Shown: positions 54,688 to 63,034 of the stretch, piece by piece | Layout: the number at the start of each line of letters is the position of its first letter | Position numbering within the stretch: the first letter of the stretch is position 1 | Program-made: the position numbers and the translations under genes | NCBI GenBank assembly: GCA_964610385.1 | Contig: CAZSXW010000007.1 | Location: 37,632 to 101,631, forward strand | DNA from: CAZBSE01 sp964610385 | Lineage (GTDB): Bacteria; Actinomycetota; Humimicrobiia; Humimicrobiales; Humimicrobiaceae | DNA length: 64,000 nt | Reading direction: 5' to 3' | The notes under the pieces: generated by a model | Told to the model about the DNA's origin: nothing | Seen by the model: the letters and a program-made list of their open reading frames with translations, nothing else | Database searches by the model: none

Positions 54688-54982
54688 TCTAAAATCCTAA
54701 ATAGTCTACTTAGCTACACATTATCATGTTCATTCTAAATGAGCAATTTTCTTTTAGAATTGAATTGTTAATATTTATAAATTCAGAATCACAAAGGAAT
54801 TCAAAAAATGAGTAAGGATATTAATTCTGATGACATAACCTATTCTATTTTGAATATAATAAACTAAGAATTATAACTCATAGGGATATTTATAATATGG
54901 TCTAAAGGTATAAGGATTATAAGAAGATATTGATTTTTAAAAGAAATAGAATTCTAAAAGATAATATTTTATAATTGTTAAA
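54688..54982. other. AT-rich intergenic stretch with conserved upstream motif
   Basis: A 32-base motif at 54915-54946 matches one upstream of the second DNA methyltransferase. A 19-codon open frame at 54808-54867 is too short to judge. Otherwise nothing is seen. Confidence 0.4.
54915..54946 (+). repeat. 32-base motif upstream of methyltransferase 1
   Basis: 28 of 32 bases are identical, without gaps, to 61662-61693, upstream of the other island methyltransferase. It begins gattataagaa and ends aagaaa. It ends 36 bases before the start codon of this gene. Confidence 0.4.
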
Positions 54983-55852
54983 GTGACTGACAAAAAAATT
55001 AATATAAAGTATAAAAAAACTTGTGAATGCAACAATAACCACATTAATTGTCTAACGGCTAAAGAGTGGATTAGATATCAACTAGGTGTCTGGCAGTTTT
55101 ATTACGAGAAGAGAGATATTAGAGATAAAAACAAACATCCTGCAACTTTCCCCATTTCATTAGCAAAAAGAATTATTGAACTTTTTACTCACAAAGGAGA
55201 ATTAGTATTAGATCCTTTTAACGGTAGTGGAACAACATTGCTAGCTGCAAAAGATATTGATAGAAATGCGATAGGTTTTGATATCAATGAAGAATATTGT
55301 AATCTCTCTAACATGCGTTTAGCTCAAGATAGTTTAACAAATAATTCATCACAGATTGTCATTTGTGATGATGCTAGGAATATTGATAAATATTTAGATA
55401 AAAATATGGTATCCCTTTCAGTAACTTCTCCTCCTTATGCAAATCTTTTAAATAGAAGGAGAAAAAATAAAAGTAGAAGAGGTGATACAAGAAAAAACGG
55501 GCAGTATTTAAAAATAGAACAATATAGCCAAAATGAAAATGATCTGGGTATTTTAAATATGGAAGATTTTGAAGTAGAGATATCTAAAATCTATGAGAAA
55601 ATATTACCAATTATTAAACCTGGAGGACATATTGTTATTAATATTGCTGATATGTGGTGGGAAGGAAATAGAGTTCCGTTGCATATGAGTATAATAAGAG
55701 CTTTAGAAAAAGCTGGCTATATCTTTAGAAATACAATTATTTGGGATAGAACGAATATTGTAAATCAGATAGGGATTTTTGGTTGGCCTTCAAACTATAT
55801 TACAATGGGAACAACGTTTGAATATATATTGGATTTCATGAAACCTAAATAA
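54983..55852 (+). CDS. DNA methyltransferase of the MvaI/BcnI-like system (probably N4-cytosine)
   Basis: 289 residues. Motif order is X (HPATFP, about 52-57), I (DPFNGSGTT, 77-85), IV (TSPPY, 148-152). The S/T-PPY form points to N4-cytosine methylation, and motif I before IV is permuted relative to the methyltransferase at 61792. An N-terminal CECNNNHINC could bind zinc. The next gene, 4 bases on, is an MvaI/BcnI-type endonuclease, whose known relatives cut CCWGG or CCSGG and are paired with N4-cytosine methylases. It starts at GTG without a clear Shine-Dalgarno sequence. Confidence 0.87.
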   Translation: MTDKKINIKYKKTCECNNNHINCLTAKEWIRYQLGVWQFYYEKRDIRDKNKHPATFPISLAKRIIELFTHKGELVLDPFNGSGTTLLAAKDIDRNAIGFDINEEYCNLSNMRLAQDSLTNNSSQIVICDDARNIDKYLDKNMVSLSVTSPPYANLLNRRRKNKSRRGDTRKNGQYLKIEQYSQNENDLGILNMEDFEVEISKIYEKILPIIKPGGHIVINIADMWWEGNRVPLHMSIIRALEKAGYIFRNTIIWDRTNIVNQIGIFGWPSNYITMGTTFEYILDFMKPK

Positions 55853-55856
55853 AACT

Positions 55857-56678
55857 ATGAATGGTCGAAAAATATCTTCAATGAGCAATCAACAGTTCTT
55901 TTCAAAAGATGATTTAATTAAAAAACTAAAAGAAATAAAGAAAATAGGTTGGATAAAAACACAGAGACCTGGAAATGATGGAGCTGTTGGGAATACTCTA
56001 GAAGATTTACTAGGTATAAAAGAAAATAATTTACCTATTCCAAATGCTGATGAGTGGGAATTAAAGGCTCAGAGAAAGTCAACTTCATCTCTTACTACTT
56101 TATTCCATCTAGAACCATCACCTCAAGCAGCACGAATAGTATCAAAAATATTGCTACCTAAATACGGTTGGCCACATAAAGAGGCAGGGAAGAAGTATCC
56201 AAAGGGAGAAAAAAGTTTTCGTTCAACTACCAGTGCTGTGGATTATACAGATAGGGGTTTTAAAATAATAGTAGACAGAGATAATAAAAAAGTTAGATTT
56301 TCTTTTAATCCAGAAAAAATAGATAAAGAAAGACACGTTGAATGGATTTCAGATTTAAAAGAAAATTATCTTGTAAAAGAGCTAGATCCTGAACCCTATT
56401 GGGGTTTTAAGGACTTAATGTATAAGGCAGGAACAAAATTAAAGAATACTTTTTATATATTAGCAGAAAACAAATATATTGAAAAAGACGAATATTTTTA
56501 CTTTTCTGATGTTTATATATTAAAAGACTTTAGTTTTGAAGGATTTTTAAGCTGTTTAGAAAAAGGTTATATTCTTATAGATTATGATGCCAGAACTGGT
56601 CATAATCATGGGACAAAATTTAGGATAAAACAAAATATGTGGCCTAAATTATATAAAGATATAGAAAAAGTTATTTAA
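55857..56678 (+). CDS. MvaI/BcnI-type restriction endonuclease
   Basis: 273 residues (ATG 55857; ATG 55881 is possible). WIKTQRPGNDGAVGNTLEDLLG followed by DEWELKAQRKSTSSLTTLF is the MvaI/BcnI family core, with the catalytic E-x-K in WELKA. These enzymes are monomers that recognise pseudo-palindromic CCWGG or CCSGG sites and nick one strand at a time. It follows its methyltransferase by 4 bases, the usual type II pair. The exact target cannot be told here. Confidence 0.85.
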   Translation: MNGRKISSMSNQQFFSKDDLIKKLKEIKKIGWIKTQRPGNDGAVGNTLEDLLGIKENNLPIPNADEWELKAQRKSTSSLTTLFHLEPSPQAARIVSKILLPKYGWPHKEAGKKYPKGEKSFRSTTSAVDYTDRGFKIIVDRDNKKVRFSFNPEKIDKERHVEWISDLKENYLVKELDPEPYWGFKDLMYKAGTKLKNTFYILAENKYIEKDEYFYFSDVYILKDFSFEGFLSCLEKGYILIDYDARTGHNHGTKFRIKQNMWPKLYKDIEKVI

Positions 56679-57181
56679 AAAAGGAATTTATCTTATTTAT
56701 TTTCTTAACTGTTTTAAAAAAATATTTATCTCATCATTATAATGACCTTGCCTCAATCTTTAGTCTAGTTTTTAAGTTAGTATCTAAGCTGGTGAGGGTC
56801 TGACCTTCTGGCCCCCCCCAAAATGACTTTCAACTTGGACCAGTATTTGGGAGAAAGGTCAGATATGACTTCTCAATTATTCAAGATCTCCTTGGACATA
56901 AGAGTCTGGAAACTACTGCTAAATATCTCCATATTACGAAACAAGATCTTGAAACAGCAGTTATCTTATAATTTGGGAAAAATATTAATAGATAAATTAA
57001 ATACTCTATAATGTTATTAAAATTATGTTATTATTAATTAACAATATGTTTTAAATTCATAGTTTTATTTTAATAGATTTTACGTTTTGTTATAATTTGA
57101 ATTAAATTGTGTCAGACAACAATAGAAAATGTAGAATATTAAAAAATAAAATATTTTATAAGAGGATAAGGTTGATTTAAA
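56679..57181. other. 503-base gap with broken recombinase and poly-C run
   Basis: Holds a recombinase remnant (about 56850-56971) and a run of eight C (56812-56819), rare in such AT-rich DNA. The last 170 bases carry the probable promoter of the TIGR04255 unit and an aagagg Shine-Dalgarno sequence. Confidence 0.55.
56850..56971 (+). pseudogene. Tyrosine recombinase C-terminal remnant
   Basis: From 56876 the frame reads IIQDLLGHKSLETTAKYLHI, then TKQDLETAVIL and a stop ending at 56971. This is the end of a XerC/XerD-like recombinase with the second catalytic His (GHKS) and the Tyr nucleophile (AKYLH). No catalytic core lies upstream; the frame breaks near 56850. It is not the intact gene at 58828, whose ending differs. 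Confidence 0.75.
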
Positions 57182-57934
57182 ATGAGCAAACAATATAAAG
57201 AAAATTTTTTAACCTTGGTTATTGTAAAAGTAGATTTTTTAAACATTTTAAAAAGCATTAAAAAGGGAATACCAAAAGAGTTAAATGATTTAATTGTAAA
57301 ATATTTTGAAATTTTGGAACCGCAAAAAATAATAGATCGACAATTTCAATTCTCTCAAAAGGATTTTATACATTCAGGAGAAAAAGAGATTATAGAATGG
57401 AAATACTTTGACAAAAATAGACTAAAACAATTTGTATTAAACCCTGAATTTGCTTTGATTGAATATAAGAAACATGAGCCGTTTGAGAACTTAAGAGAAA
57501 CTTTTTTAGATATTATAAAACAATTATTTAAAGTTGAAGTAAAACTACAAATAAGTAGATTCGGTTTAAGATATATTAATAATATAGAATTACCAGAAAA
57601 TGATCTAACAAATTGGGGAAAGTACATCAATAATAATTTGTTATCAGTTCTAAATTTTTATAAGAATAAAGATATTTTATCGAGAGCACTAAATCATATA
57701 GAATTTAATTTTGGAGATTTATATTTAAGATTTCAATCTGGAATGAGAAATCCTGATTATCCAGCTACAATTAGTAGAAAAGTGTTTGTCTTAGATTACG
57801 ATTGTTATTCAAGAATGTTGATAGATAATTTAATCGATTTGGAAAATAAATTAGATAAATCTCACGAATTAATTTCGCAAATGTTTGATAAATCAGTTAA
57901 AGAAAATTTGAAGGGAATTTTAAATGGAAAATAA
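57182..57934 (+). CDS. TIGR04255 family protein
   Basis: 250 residues. KLQISRFGLRYINNIELPEN near residue 120 and VFVLDYDCYSRMLI near residue 200 match the TIGR04255 family, which is scattered in bacteria and archaea with no known activity. Its stop is past the ATG of the next gene (11-base overlap), and that gene overlaps the third by 8 bases, so three proteins are made as one unit. Extremely AT-rich. Confidence 0.75.
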   Translation: MSKQYKENFLTLVIVKVDFLNILKSIKKGIPKELNDLIVKYFEILEPQKIIDRQFQFSQKDFIHSGEKEIIEWKYFDKNRLKQFVLNPEFALIEYKKHEPFENLRETFLDIIKQLFKVEVKLQISRFGLRYINNIELPENDLTNWGKYINNNLLSVLNFYKNKDILSRALNHIEFNFGDLYLRFQSGMRNPDYPATISRKVFVLDYDCYSRMLIDNLIDLENKLDKSHELISQMFDKSVKENLKGILNGK

Positions 57935-58181
57935 ACCTAAGAGAAAAAAGATAAATTTAAAAAAAGAAAATATTCAAATTACTAAACCCATAGAAGATTA
58001 CATTTCTGAAGTTGGTTTTACAGTAAGTAGTATAAGTAATGAAAAAAAAATATATGATATTACCGCTAGTTCTAATGAATATCTTGCTGAGGATAATGAA
58101 ACTAAAGGTGAATTTAAGCAGCTTAATATTATTGGTAAACCTTTTAGGACAATAATAAGAGGGAAAACTACAAGTGATTAA
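57924..58181 (+). CDS. Small basic protein of the TIGR04255 unit
   Basis: 85 residues, lysine-rich at the start (KPKRKKINLKKENIQITKP), then a polar region. I recognise no domain. Overlap with genes on both sides suggests it is a partner, for example a linker or antitoxin-like component, but nothing proves this. Confidence 0.6.
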   Translation: MENKPKRKKINLKKENIQITKPIEDYISEVGFTVSSISNEKKIYDITASSNEYLAEDNETKGEFKQLNIIGKPFRTIIRGKTTSD

Positions 58182-58752
58182 AGTAGTTCTAAGAAGAACA
58201 AAAAGAATATCTCAAGGTGATATCTTTAAAAATATTGAATTTATTGAGTATTTGGAATATAAGAAGGGACTGTTTGAAGTTTCAATAATTACTTTTCCTT
58301 ATGTGATTATTCTTACACAAGATTGTGATTTATCTCAAGACTTTTTATATAGATCGGGAGAAAAAGAAAATCAAGATAAAATACTTCTTTCAGTTATAGC
58401 AGCTCCTCTTTATAATATTGAGCAAGTTTATCTTGGCCAACATTTAGAGGAGTTAAATTTAAAAATGACACCAATTAATAAAAATAGAACTGCAGGAAGT
58501 GACTTAAGAAATAATTTAAAACCTAGGTATCATTATTTAGAGTTTCCACCTAGTATTAATTTAACTAATTTAGTTATTGATTTTAAACATTACTTTACTT
58601 TGAATATAAATTATTTATTAAAAATTAGAAAATTTAATTGGATTTGTCGAGTTAAGGAGTTATATAGAGAAGATATATCCCAAAGATTTGCTTCATTCTT
58701 ATCAAGAATAGGGTTACCTGAAATTAAGAAAAGCCTAATAAAAGCAAAGTAA
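58174..58752 (+). CDS. QGDIF-type protein of the TIGR04255 unit
   Basis: 192 residues. ISQGDIFKNIEFIEYL at the start, YVIILTQDCDLSQDF near residue 45 and DISQRFASFLSRIGLPEI near the end recur in a family that I have seen associated with TIGR04255 proteins but that has no name known to me. The QGDIF start followed by TQDCDL recalls the SH3-like barrel of PemK/MazF toxins (speculative). GTG start inside the previous gene's last codons. Confidence 0.65.
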   Translation: MIKVVLRRTKRISQGDIFKNIEFIEYLEYKKGLFEVSIITFPYVIILTQDCDLSQDFLYRSGEKENQDKILLSVIAAPLYNIEQVYLGQHLEELNLKMTPINKNRTAGSDLRNNLKPRYHYLEFPPSINLTNLVIDFKHYFTLNINYLLKIRKFNWICRVKELYREDISQRFASFLSRIGLPEIKKSLIKAK

Positions 58753-58827
58753 TATAAGAGTGAACGATTATTTATATTAATAACTAATATTTTATGATAT
58801 TTTAGTTAGTTTGATATATGCATCGGA

Positions 58828-59709
58828 TTATAATACCCCAATAGATTCTTTATTACTTTCCCTATCAAAATGCACATATACCTTAGTAGCATCCAAACTC
58901 TTATGCCCCATTAGCCTCTGGACCAAAAATAAGTTTACATTCTTATCAATTAGCCTAGTAGCAAAGCTATGCCTTAGACTGTGAGCTGAGTAACCCTTTT
59001 CCTTAAGCCCTGAAATTTTAAGGTAAGTGTTCAGCATATTGGTAAAGGTAGCCTTGCACAGCCTATTACCCATTTCACCAATAAGTAAGGCTCTATTACT
59101 TAGTGGTAACCTCTGTGCGAGATATGAATCCAAGAGACCTTTCACTTCAGGATGAATGGGGATTATCCTTCCAGTTTTATTTTTTGAAGATCTCACAGTA
59201 AGTATATTTTTCTCTAGGTCAATATCATCCCATTCAAGAGCAAGGAGTTCCCCTTTTCTGAGCCCGCAGTAGTAGAGTATATGAAATATTAACATATCCC
59301 TTATATAGTACTTTCTGCACCTGGGATGGGCAAATTTAATGCAGGATATAAGGCGTTTAAAGTCAGCTTCAGATACCACTTTGGGAATAGGTTTATCTCT
59401 TCTGGGTAGCTTTATTCTTGCAGCCGGATTTTCATTTATTATTCCGTCACTGGCAAGGAAGTTAAAAAAACTCTTGAGAATTGCAATCTTGGTACAGATT
59501 GATATGCTGGAGAGGTTTCGTTCCTCTTTGATCTTATAAATATACTCCCTGATCTTGGAGACTTTAACATCTTTTATTTCCTGGGTATCATTTCTGAGTA
59601 GATAGAGCAGGAATTTTTCCAGTTCCGGTTTGTAGGTTGATATAGTGGCAGGTGATGCATTTCGCTCGATTCTAAGGTAAGTTAAGTACCTAGAAAGTAG
59701 CCTCTTCAT
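58828..59709 (-). CDS. Tyrosine recombinase/integrase (XerC/D-like)
   Basis: 293 residues, full length. An N-terminal SAM-like DNA-binding domain (YLTYLRIERNASPATISTY) precedes the catalytic domain with Arg151 (CGLRKGELLALEW), His243-x-x-Arg246 (HSLRHSFATRL), His269 (MGHKSLD) and Tyr278 (KVYVHF). A strong aggagg Shine-Dalgarno sequence precedes ATG. The gene ends the island segment beside repeat copy B and is the likely mover of the element. Confidence 0.92.
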   Translation of the reverse strand: MKRLLSRYLTYLRIERNASPATISTYKPELEKFLLYLLRNDTQEIKDVKVSKIREYIYKIKEERNLSSISICTKIAILKSFFNFLASDGIINENPAARIKLPRRDKPIPKVVSEADFKRLISCIKFAHPRCRKYYIRDMLIFHILYYCGLRKGELLALEWDDIDLEKNILTVRSSKNKTGRIIPIHPEVKGLLDSYLAQRLPLSNRALLIGEMGNRLCKATFTNMLNTYLKISGLKEKGYSAHSLRHSFATRLIDKNVNLFLVQRLMGHKSLDATKVYVHFDRESNKESIGVL

Positions 59710-60065
59710 TTTAAATCCTCCTAATTCTAATTTTAATCTTTGTGCAAGGTCAATTAAGAGGGATCTTTGTAGTTGGTACAGAACCCGGCTTACAGGCTAA
59801 CTCCAACTATTTTTATGCTATAAACCGGCAAAATAGGGTATATTTCTTAGGCAATACTTACAATTTTATACTATAGAAGCAAAATTCTATAGTTACTATT
59901 ATACAAGCGAACTGTATTAATTCAATTTATTTTTTCTATTTAGTACAAGAATTATTTATATTGAACTATTGTTACCTAGATTATTATTTCATTTTGTTGT
60001 AATAAATATTATAAAATAAGAAAAGATAACTGGAAATATAAATATAAATTAATTAAGAATCTAAA
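59710..60065. other. Gap between integrase and HEPN-like gene
   Basis: Contains repeat copy B at 59776-59810. From about 59870 to 60065 the DNA is extremely AT-rich with no gene visible. Confidence 0.5.
59776..59810 (+). repeat. RNase P RNA 3'-end-like repeat, copy B
   Basis: The segment contains ACAGAACCCGGCTTACAGGC, which I recognise as the conserved 3' end of type A RNase P RNA. The rest of the RNA is absent here. It is 66 bases upstream of the integrase start codon and matches copy A at 53706-53740 in 28 of 35 positions. Confidence 0.65.
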
Positions 60066-61226
60066 ATGAAAAAAATAGCATGTATAAAAAAAGATAAAGA
60101 TGATCCTAAAAGAAAAGATCTGAGAGTAATAGAAGAATTAGCTGAAGATAAGTACTTATCTTTAAAAGAAAATTTGAAACCTATTAACAAGATACTTTTT
60201 GAATTAAATTTCATTAATGATTTAAAATCTAGTTTTAAAGAGTTAAATGATATAGTAGATGATTATGAGTCTGAGAGGATTAATGACAGAACAGTAATGA
60301 ATATTTTAGGTAAAATAGTATGTAATTGCATATCCCAGCTTATATCATTATTAAATAAATGGGAGAAATATCTAAAAAACATTTTCGGCGATAAGTCAGA
60401 AGAGGTAGAAAATTTTAAAAGATTGACAGCTAGCGAATATGATAATTATTTTCATTATAGGTTAATATATGAGTTAAGGAATTATTCATTTCATACAGGT
60501 TATGCATTCCATCAAATAACGTTTGCGTTTAAAAATGGAAAAAAGACAATAGAAATAATAATTGATAAAGAAAAATTACTAGAAGATTTTAATCTTAAAA
60601 GGAGTTTCTCTGATGAAATTAAATTATTAAGTGAAGATAAAATAGATATTTATCCTCATATACAAAATATGTATAAAAGTATCTCCAAAATAAATTATGA
60701 ATTAGTAAGATTTAAAATAATAAAGAATGCAAATAATTTAGTTAAAAACTCTATTTATGTAATAAATTTCCTTAACAAATATAAAGATTGTGATGGAATT
60801 ATTGTAATAGTTGAATATTTGAGCAGTATTGAAAAATTTAAAAATAGTGAGGGCTTATCAATGAACATTGAATATCTTCCAATGGAAATAATATTTCTTT
60901 TGATAAGATCATATCTAAATTTAATAAATAATAAGATAAAGTTGTTTAATTTAACAGGAACATATCTAGGTAGAAAAGAAAATTCATTTCCTATTAAAGA
61001 AGGCGATGGATTTTTTGAAGGTGACATTAGTGTACAATTAAAAAATACAAAATGGATAAGAATAATTAGTAAATTGAGTATTAAAAAAGAAGAAAAAACA
61101 AGATTATTTTGTTTTTATATTAGGACTGACTTAGAAAGAAGGCATGCTACAGCAGTAATAAATTTTATTAAAATAATTAGAGAATCTAAATGGGATGATT
61201 TGTTGGATTATATTGCAGTAAAATAG
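60066..61226 (+). CDS. Unknown protein with HEPN-like Rx4H motif
   Basis: 386 residues, about 25% GC, lysine/isoleucine-rich. The family is not recognised. RLIYELRNYSFHTGYAFH at residues 132-149 contains R138-N-Y-S-F-H143, the Rx4-6H spacing of HEPN ribonucleases, within a helical stretch; whether it is catalytic is unknown. The C-terminal third (WIRIISKLSIKKEEKTRLF) looks beta-rich. It lies alone, without a clear Shine-Dalgarno sequence, in the defence-rich part of the window. Confidence 0.6.
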   Translation: MKKIACIKKDKDDPKRKDLRVIEELAEDKYLSLKENLKPINKILFELNFINDLKSSFKELNDIVDDYESERINDRTVMNILGKIVCNCISQLISLLNKWEKYLKNIFGDKSEEVENFKRLTASEYDNYFHYRLIYELRNYSFHTGYAFHQITFAFKNGKKTIEIIIDKEKLLEDFNLKRSFSDEIKLLSEDKIDIYPHIQNMYKSISKINYELVRFKIIKNANNLVKNSIYVINFLNKYKDCDGIIVIVEYLSSIEKFKNSEGLSMNIEYLPMEIIFLLIRSYLNLINNKIKLFNLTGTYLGRKENSFPIKEGDGFFEGDISVQLKNTKWIRIISKLSIKKEEKTRLFCFYIRTDLERRHATAVINFIKIIRESKWDDLLDYIAVK

Positions 61227-61266
61227 TTTTATAGAATTTTAATTTTAAATATTATTTATTTTTAGT

Positions 61267-61476
61267 TCAGATATTAGAAACCTCAAAGGTGGTAAGTATA
61301 GGTTGGCTTACATTTGATGTGTTAAATTCTTTAAGATATAATTCTGTAGCTTCTTTTAAATTGGAAATGGCTTCTTCAATTGTAAATCCCTGGCTTACAG
61401 TACTTATTTCTGAGCATTCTGCAATAAATATGTCTTCTTCTTTATGAATAATAGCTATAAAGACTTTCGTTTCCAT
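61267..61476 (-). CDS. HicB-like antitoxin, orphan
   Basis: 69 residues with the HicB fold: FIAECSEISTVSQGFTIEEA and LKEATELYLKEF. HicB antitoxins inhibit HicA mRNA interferases. No HicA frame is seen within 300 bases on either side, so it is a single HicB-type protein or a remnant. It lacks the C-terminal DNA-binding helix of longer HicB proteins. Confidence 0.75.
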   Translation of the reverse strand: METKVFIAIIHKEEDIFIAECSEISTVSQGFTIEEAISNLKEATELYLKEFNTSNVSQPILTTFEVSNI

Positions 61477-61791
61477 TTTACATCTCTGATTAGGGATTAT
61501 ATTTGTAATCTGTAAATATTACAACTAGAAGATAATGAATAATATCTTTATAGATCTTATGGTATTTTTAAGGTGTTTAAGTATTGTTTTAAGTATTTGG
61601 GTATGAAAAGCTTAAATTTGTAGCTTATAAATATATTGGAGGTATGTTTAAGATATACAGAGATTATAAGAATATACTGGTTTTAAAAAGAAAAATTACT
61701 AAGCAATATTTTTTTATTTTTAGTATTTTAATAAAGTAGTATTTATTCTATTTAATTTAAAGCAATAAAATTTTATGATAAACTTTAAACC
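61477..61791. other. AT-rich gap with conserved upstream motif
   Basis: No gene is seen. It contains the second copy of the 32-base motif (61662-61693) and an AT-rich leader before the methyltransferase-nuclease gene. Confidence 0.45.
61662..61693 (+). repeat. 32-base motif upstream of methyltransferase 2
   Basis: 28 of 32 bases identical with 54915-54946. It ends 98 bases before the ATG of the methyltransferase-nuclease fusion. Confidence 0.4.
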
Positions 61792-63018
61792 ATGAAATTA
61801 GAGAACGTAATATATTGCGGTGATAATTTAATTTGGTCAAAGCAGTTTCCAGATAGATTTGTTGATTTAATTTACCTTGACCCACCATTTTTTTCTAATA
61901 GGCATTATGAGGTTATATTTAATGATGGTGAGGAAATACGCTCTTTTCAAGACAGGTGGAAGGGTGGAATAAACCATTATATTGAGTGGATGAAGGAGCG
62001 TGTTTTTGAGTTGCACAGAGTTTTGAAAGATACTGGTTCTTTTTATCTACATTGTGATTGGCACGCGTCGCATTATTTAAAAGTAATGTGTGATGATATT
62101 TTTGATCATAAAAATTTTAAAAATGAAATAGTTTGGTGTTACTCAAGGATGTCATCTGGTAAACAAAAGAATTTCAATAGAAACCATGATGTGATTTTAT
62201 TCTATAGTAAAAATAGTAAATTAATTAATTTTTATCCTGATGAAGTTAGACAACCTTATGCTGAAAGAAGTAAGAGTAGGGAGGGCTTTGTTAAAACATC
62301 TCTTGGAGGTGGAGCACCAAAAGAAGGTATATGTAAATTAAACCCAAAAGGTAAATTTCCTGAAGATTGGTGGATTATTCCATTTATTAGGCCGAATGCT
62401 AGCGAGCGTTTAGGTTATCCTACTCAGAAACCGGAGTTGTTACTTGAAAGAATAATAAGAGCTTCTTCTGCTAAAGGCGATTTAATCCTTGATCCATTCT
62501 GTGGTTGTGGAACTACAGTTGCAGTTGCTCAAAGATTAAAAAGAAAATGGATTGGAATTGATGTTTCACCTTCAGCCTGTAAATTAATGAAAAACAGGGT
62601 GGAAAAAAACGGTGCAAGGGGTGTTAATATAATAGGACTTCCGGTAAATATAGATGATTTGAAGAAATTACCACCTTTTGAGTTTCAAAACTGGTGTGTT
62701 GGTGCTTTAGGTGGAACAATAAATCCCAAGAAAGTTGGTGACATGGGTATTGATGGATTTACATTTTTTAACAGATATCCTATACAAGTAAAACAATCAG
62801 AGAATATTGGAAGGAATGTTGTGGATAATTTTGAAACCGCACTTCAAAGGGATAAAAAAGATAGAGGATATATAATTGCTTTAAGTTTTGGCAAAGGTGC
62901 TTATGAAGAAGCTGCAAGGGTTAAGAAAGATGGATTGTTTATCGAACTTTTAACAGTTGATAAATTGCTTGGATTTTCAGAAGAAAAAGTATCTGATAAG
63001 ATGTTTGAATTTTATTAA
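61792..63018 (+). CDS. DNA methyltransferase fused to Mrr-like endonuclease
   Basis: 408 residues. Residues 1-275 are a beta-class amino-methyltransferase: motif IV LDPPF (29-33), a target-recognition region, YPTQKPELLLERI (209-221) and motif I DPFCGCGTT (234-242). Residues 294-400 are a PD-(D/E)xK domain of Mrr type: FEFQNWCVGALGG, GDMGIDGF with Asp321, and IQVKQ with Gln332 and Lys334. One chain could thus modify and cut DNA, like type IIC/IIG enzymes, though here without a helicase. No Shine-Dalgarno sequence. An AbiJ-like gene follows after 16 bases. Confidence 0.83.
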   Translation: MKLENVIYCGDNLIWSKQFPDRFVDLIYLDPPFFSNRHYEVIFNDGEEIRSFQDRWKGGINHYIEWMKERVFELHRVLKDTGSFYLHCDWHASHYLKVMCDDIFDHKNFKNEIVWCYSRMSSGKQKNFNRNHDVILFYSKNSKLINFYPDEVRQPYAERSKSREGFVKTSLGGGAPKEGICKLNPKGKFPEDWWIIPFIRPNASERLGYPTQKPELLLERIIRASSAKGDLILDPFCGCGTTVAVAQRLKRKWIGIDVSPSACKLMKNRVEKNGARGVNIIGLPVNIDDLKKLPPFEFQNWCVGALGGTINPKKVGDMGIDGFTFFNRYPIQVKQSENIGRNVVDNFETALQRDKKDRGYIIALSFGKGAYEEAARVKKDGLFIELLTVDKLLGFSEEKVSDKMFEFY

Positions 63019-63034
63019 AAATTTTAATTAAACT

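Noticed and set aside
54808..54867. 19-codon frame upstream of the island methyltransferase
   Set aside because: Too short and without homology; an R-M control protein would be several times longer.
61477..61791. HicA toxin gene next to the HicB-like gene
   Set aside because: No frame with HicA features on either strand of this gap or to the left of the HicB gene.
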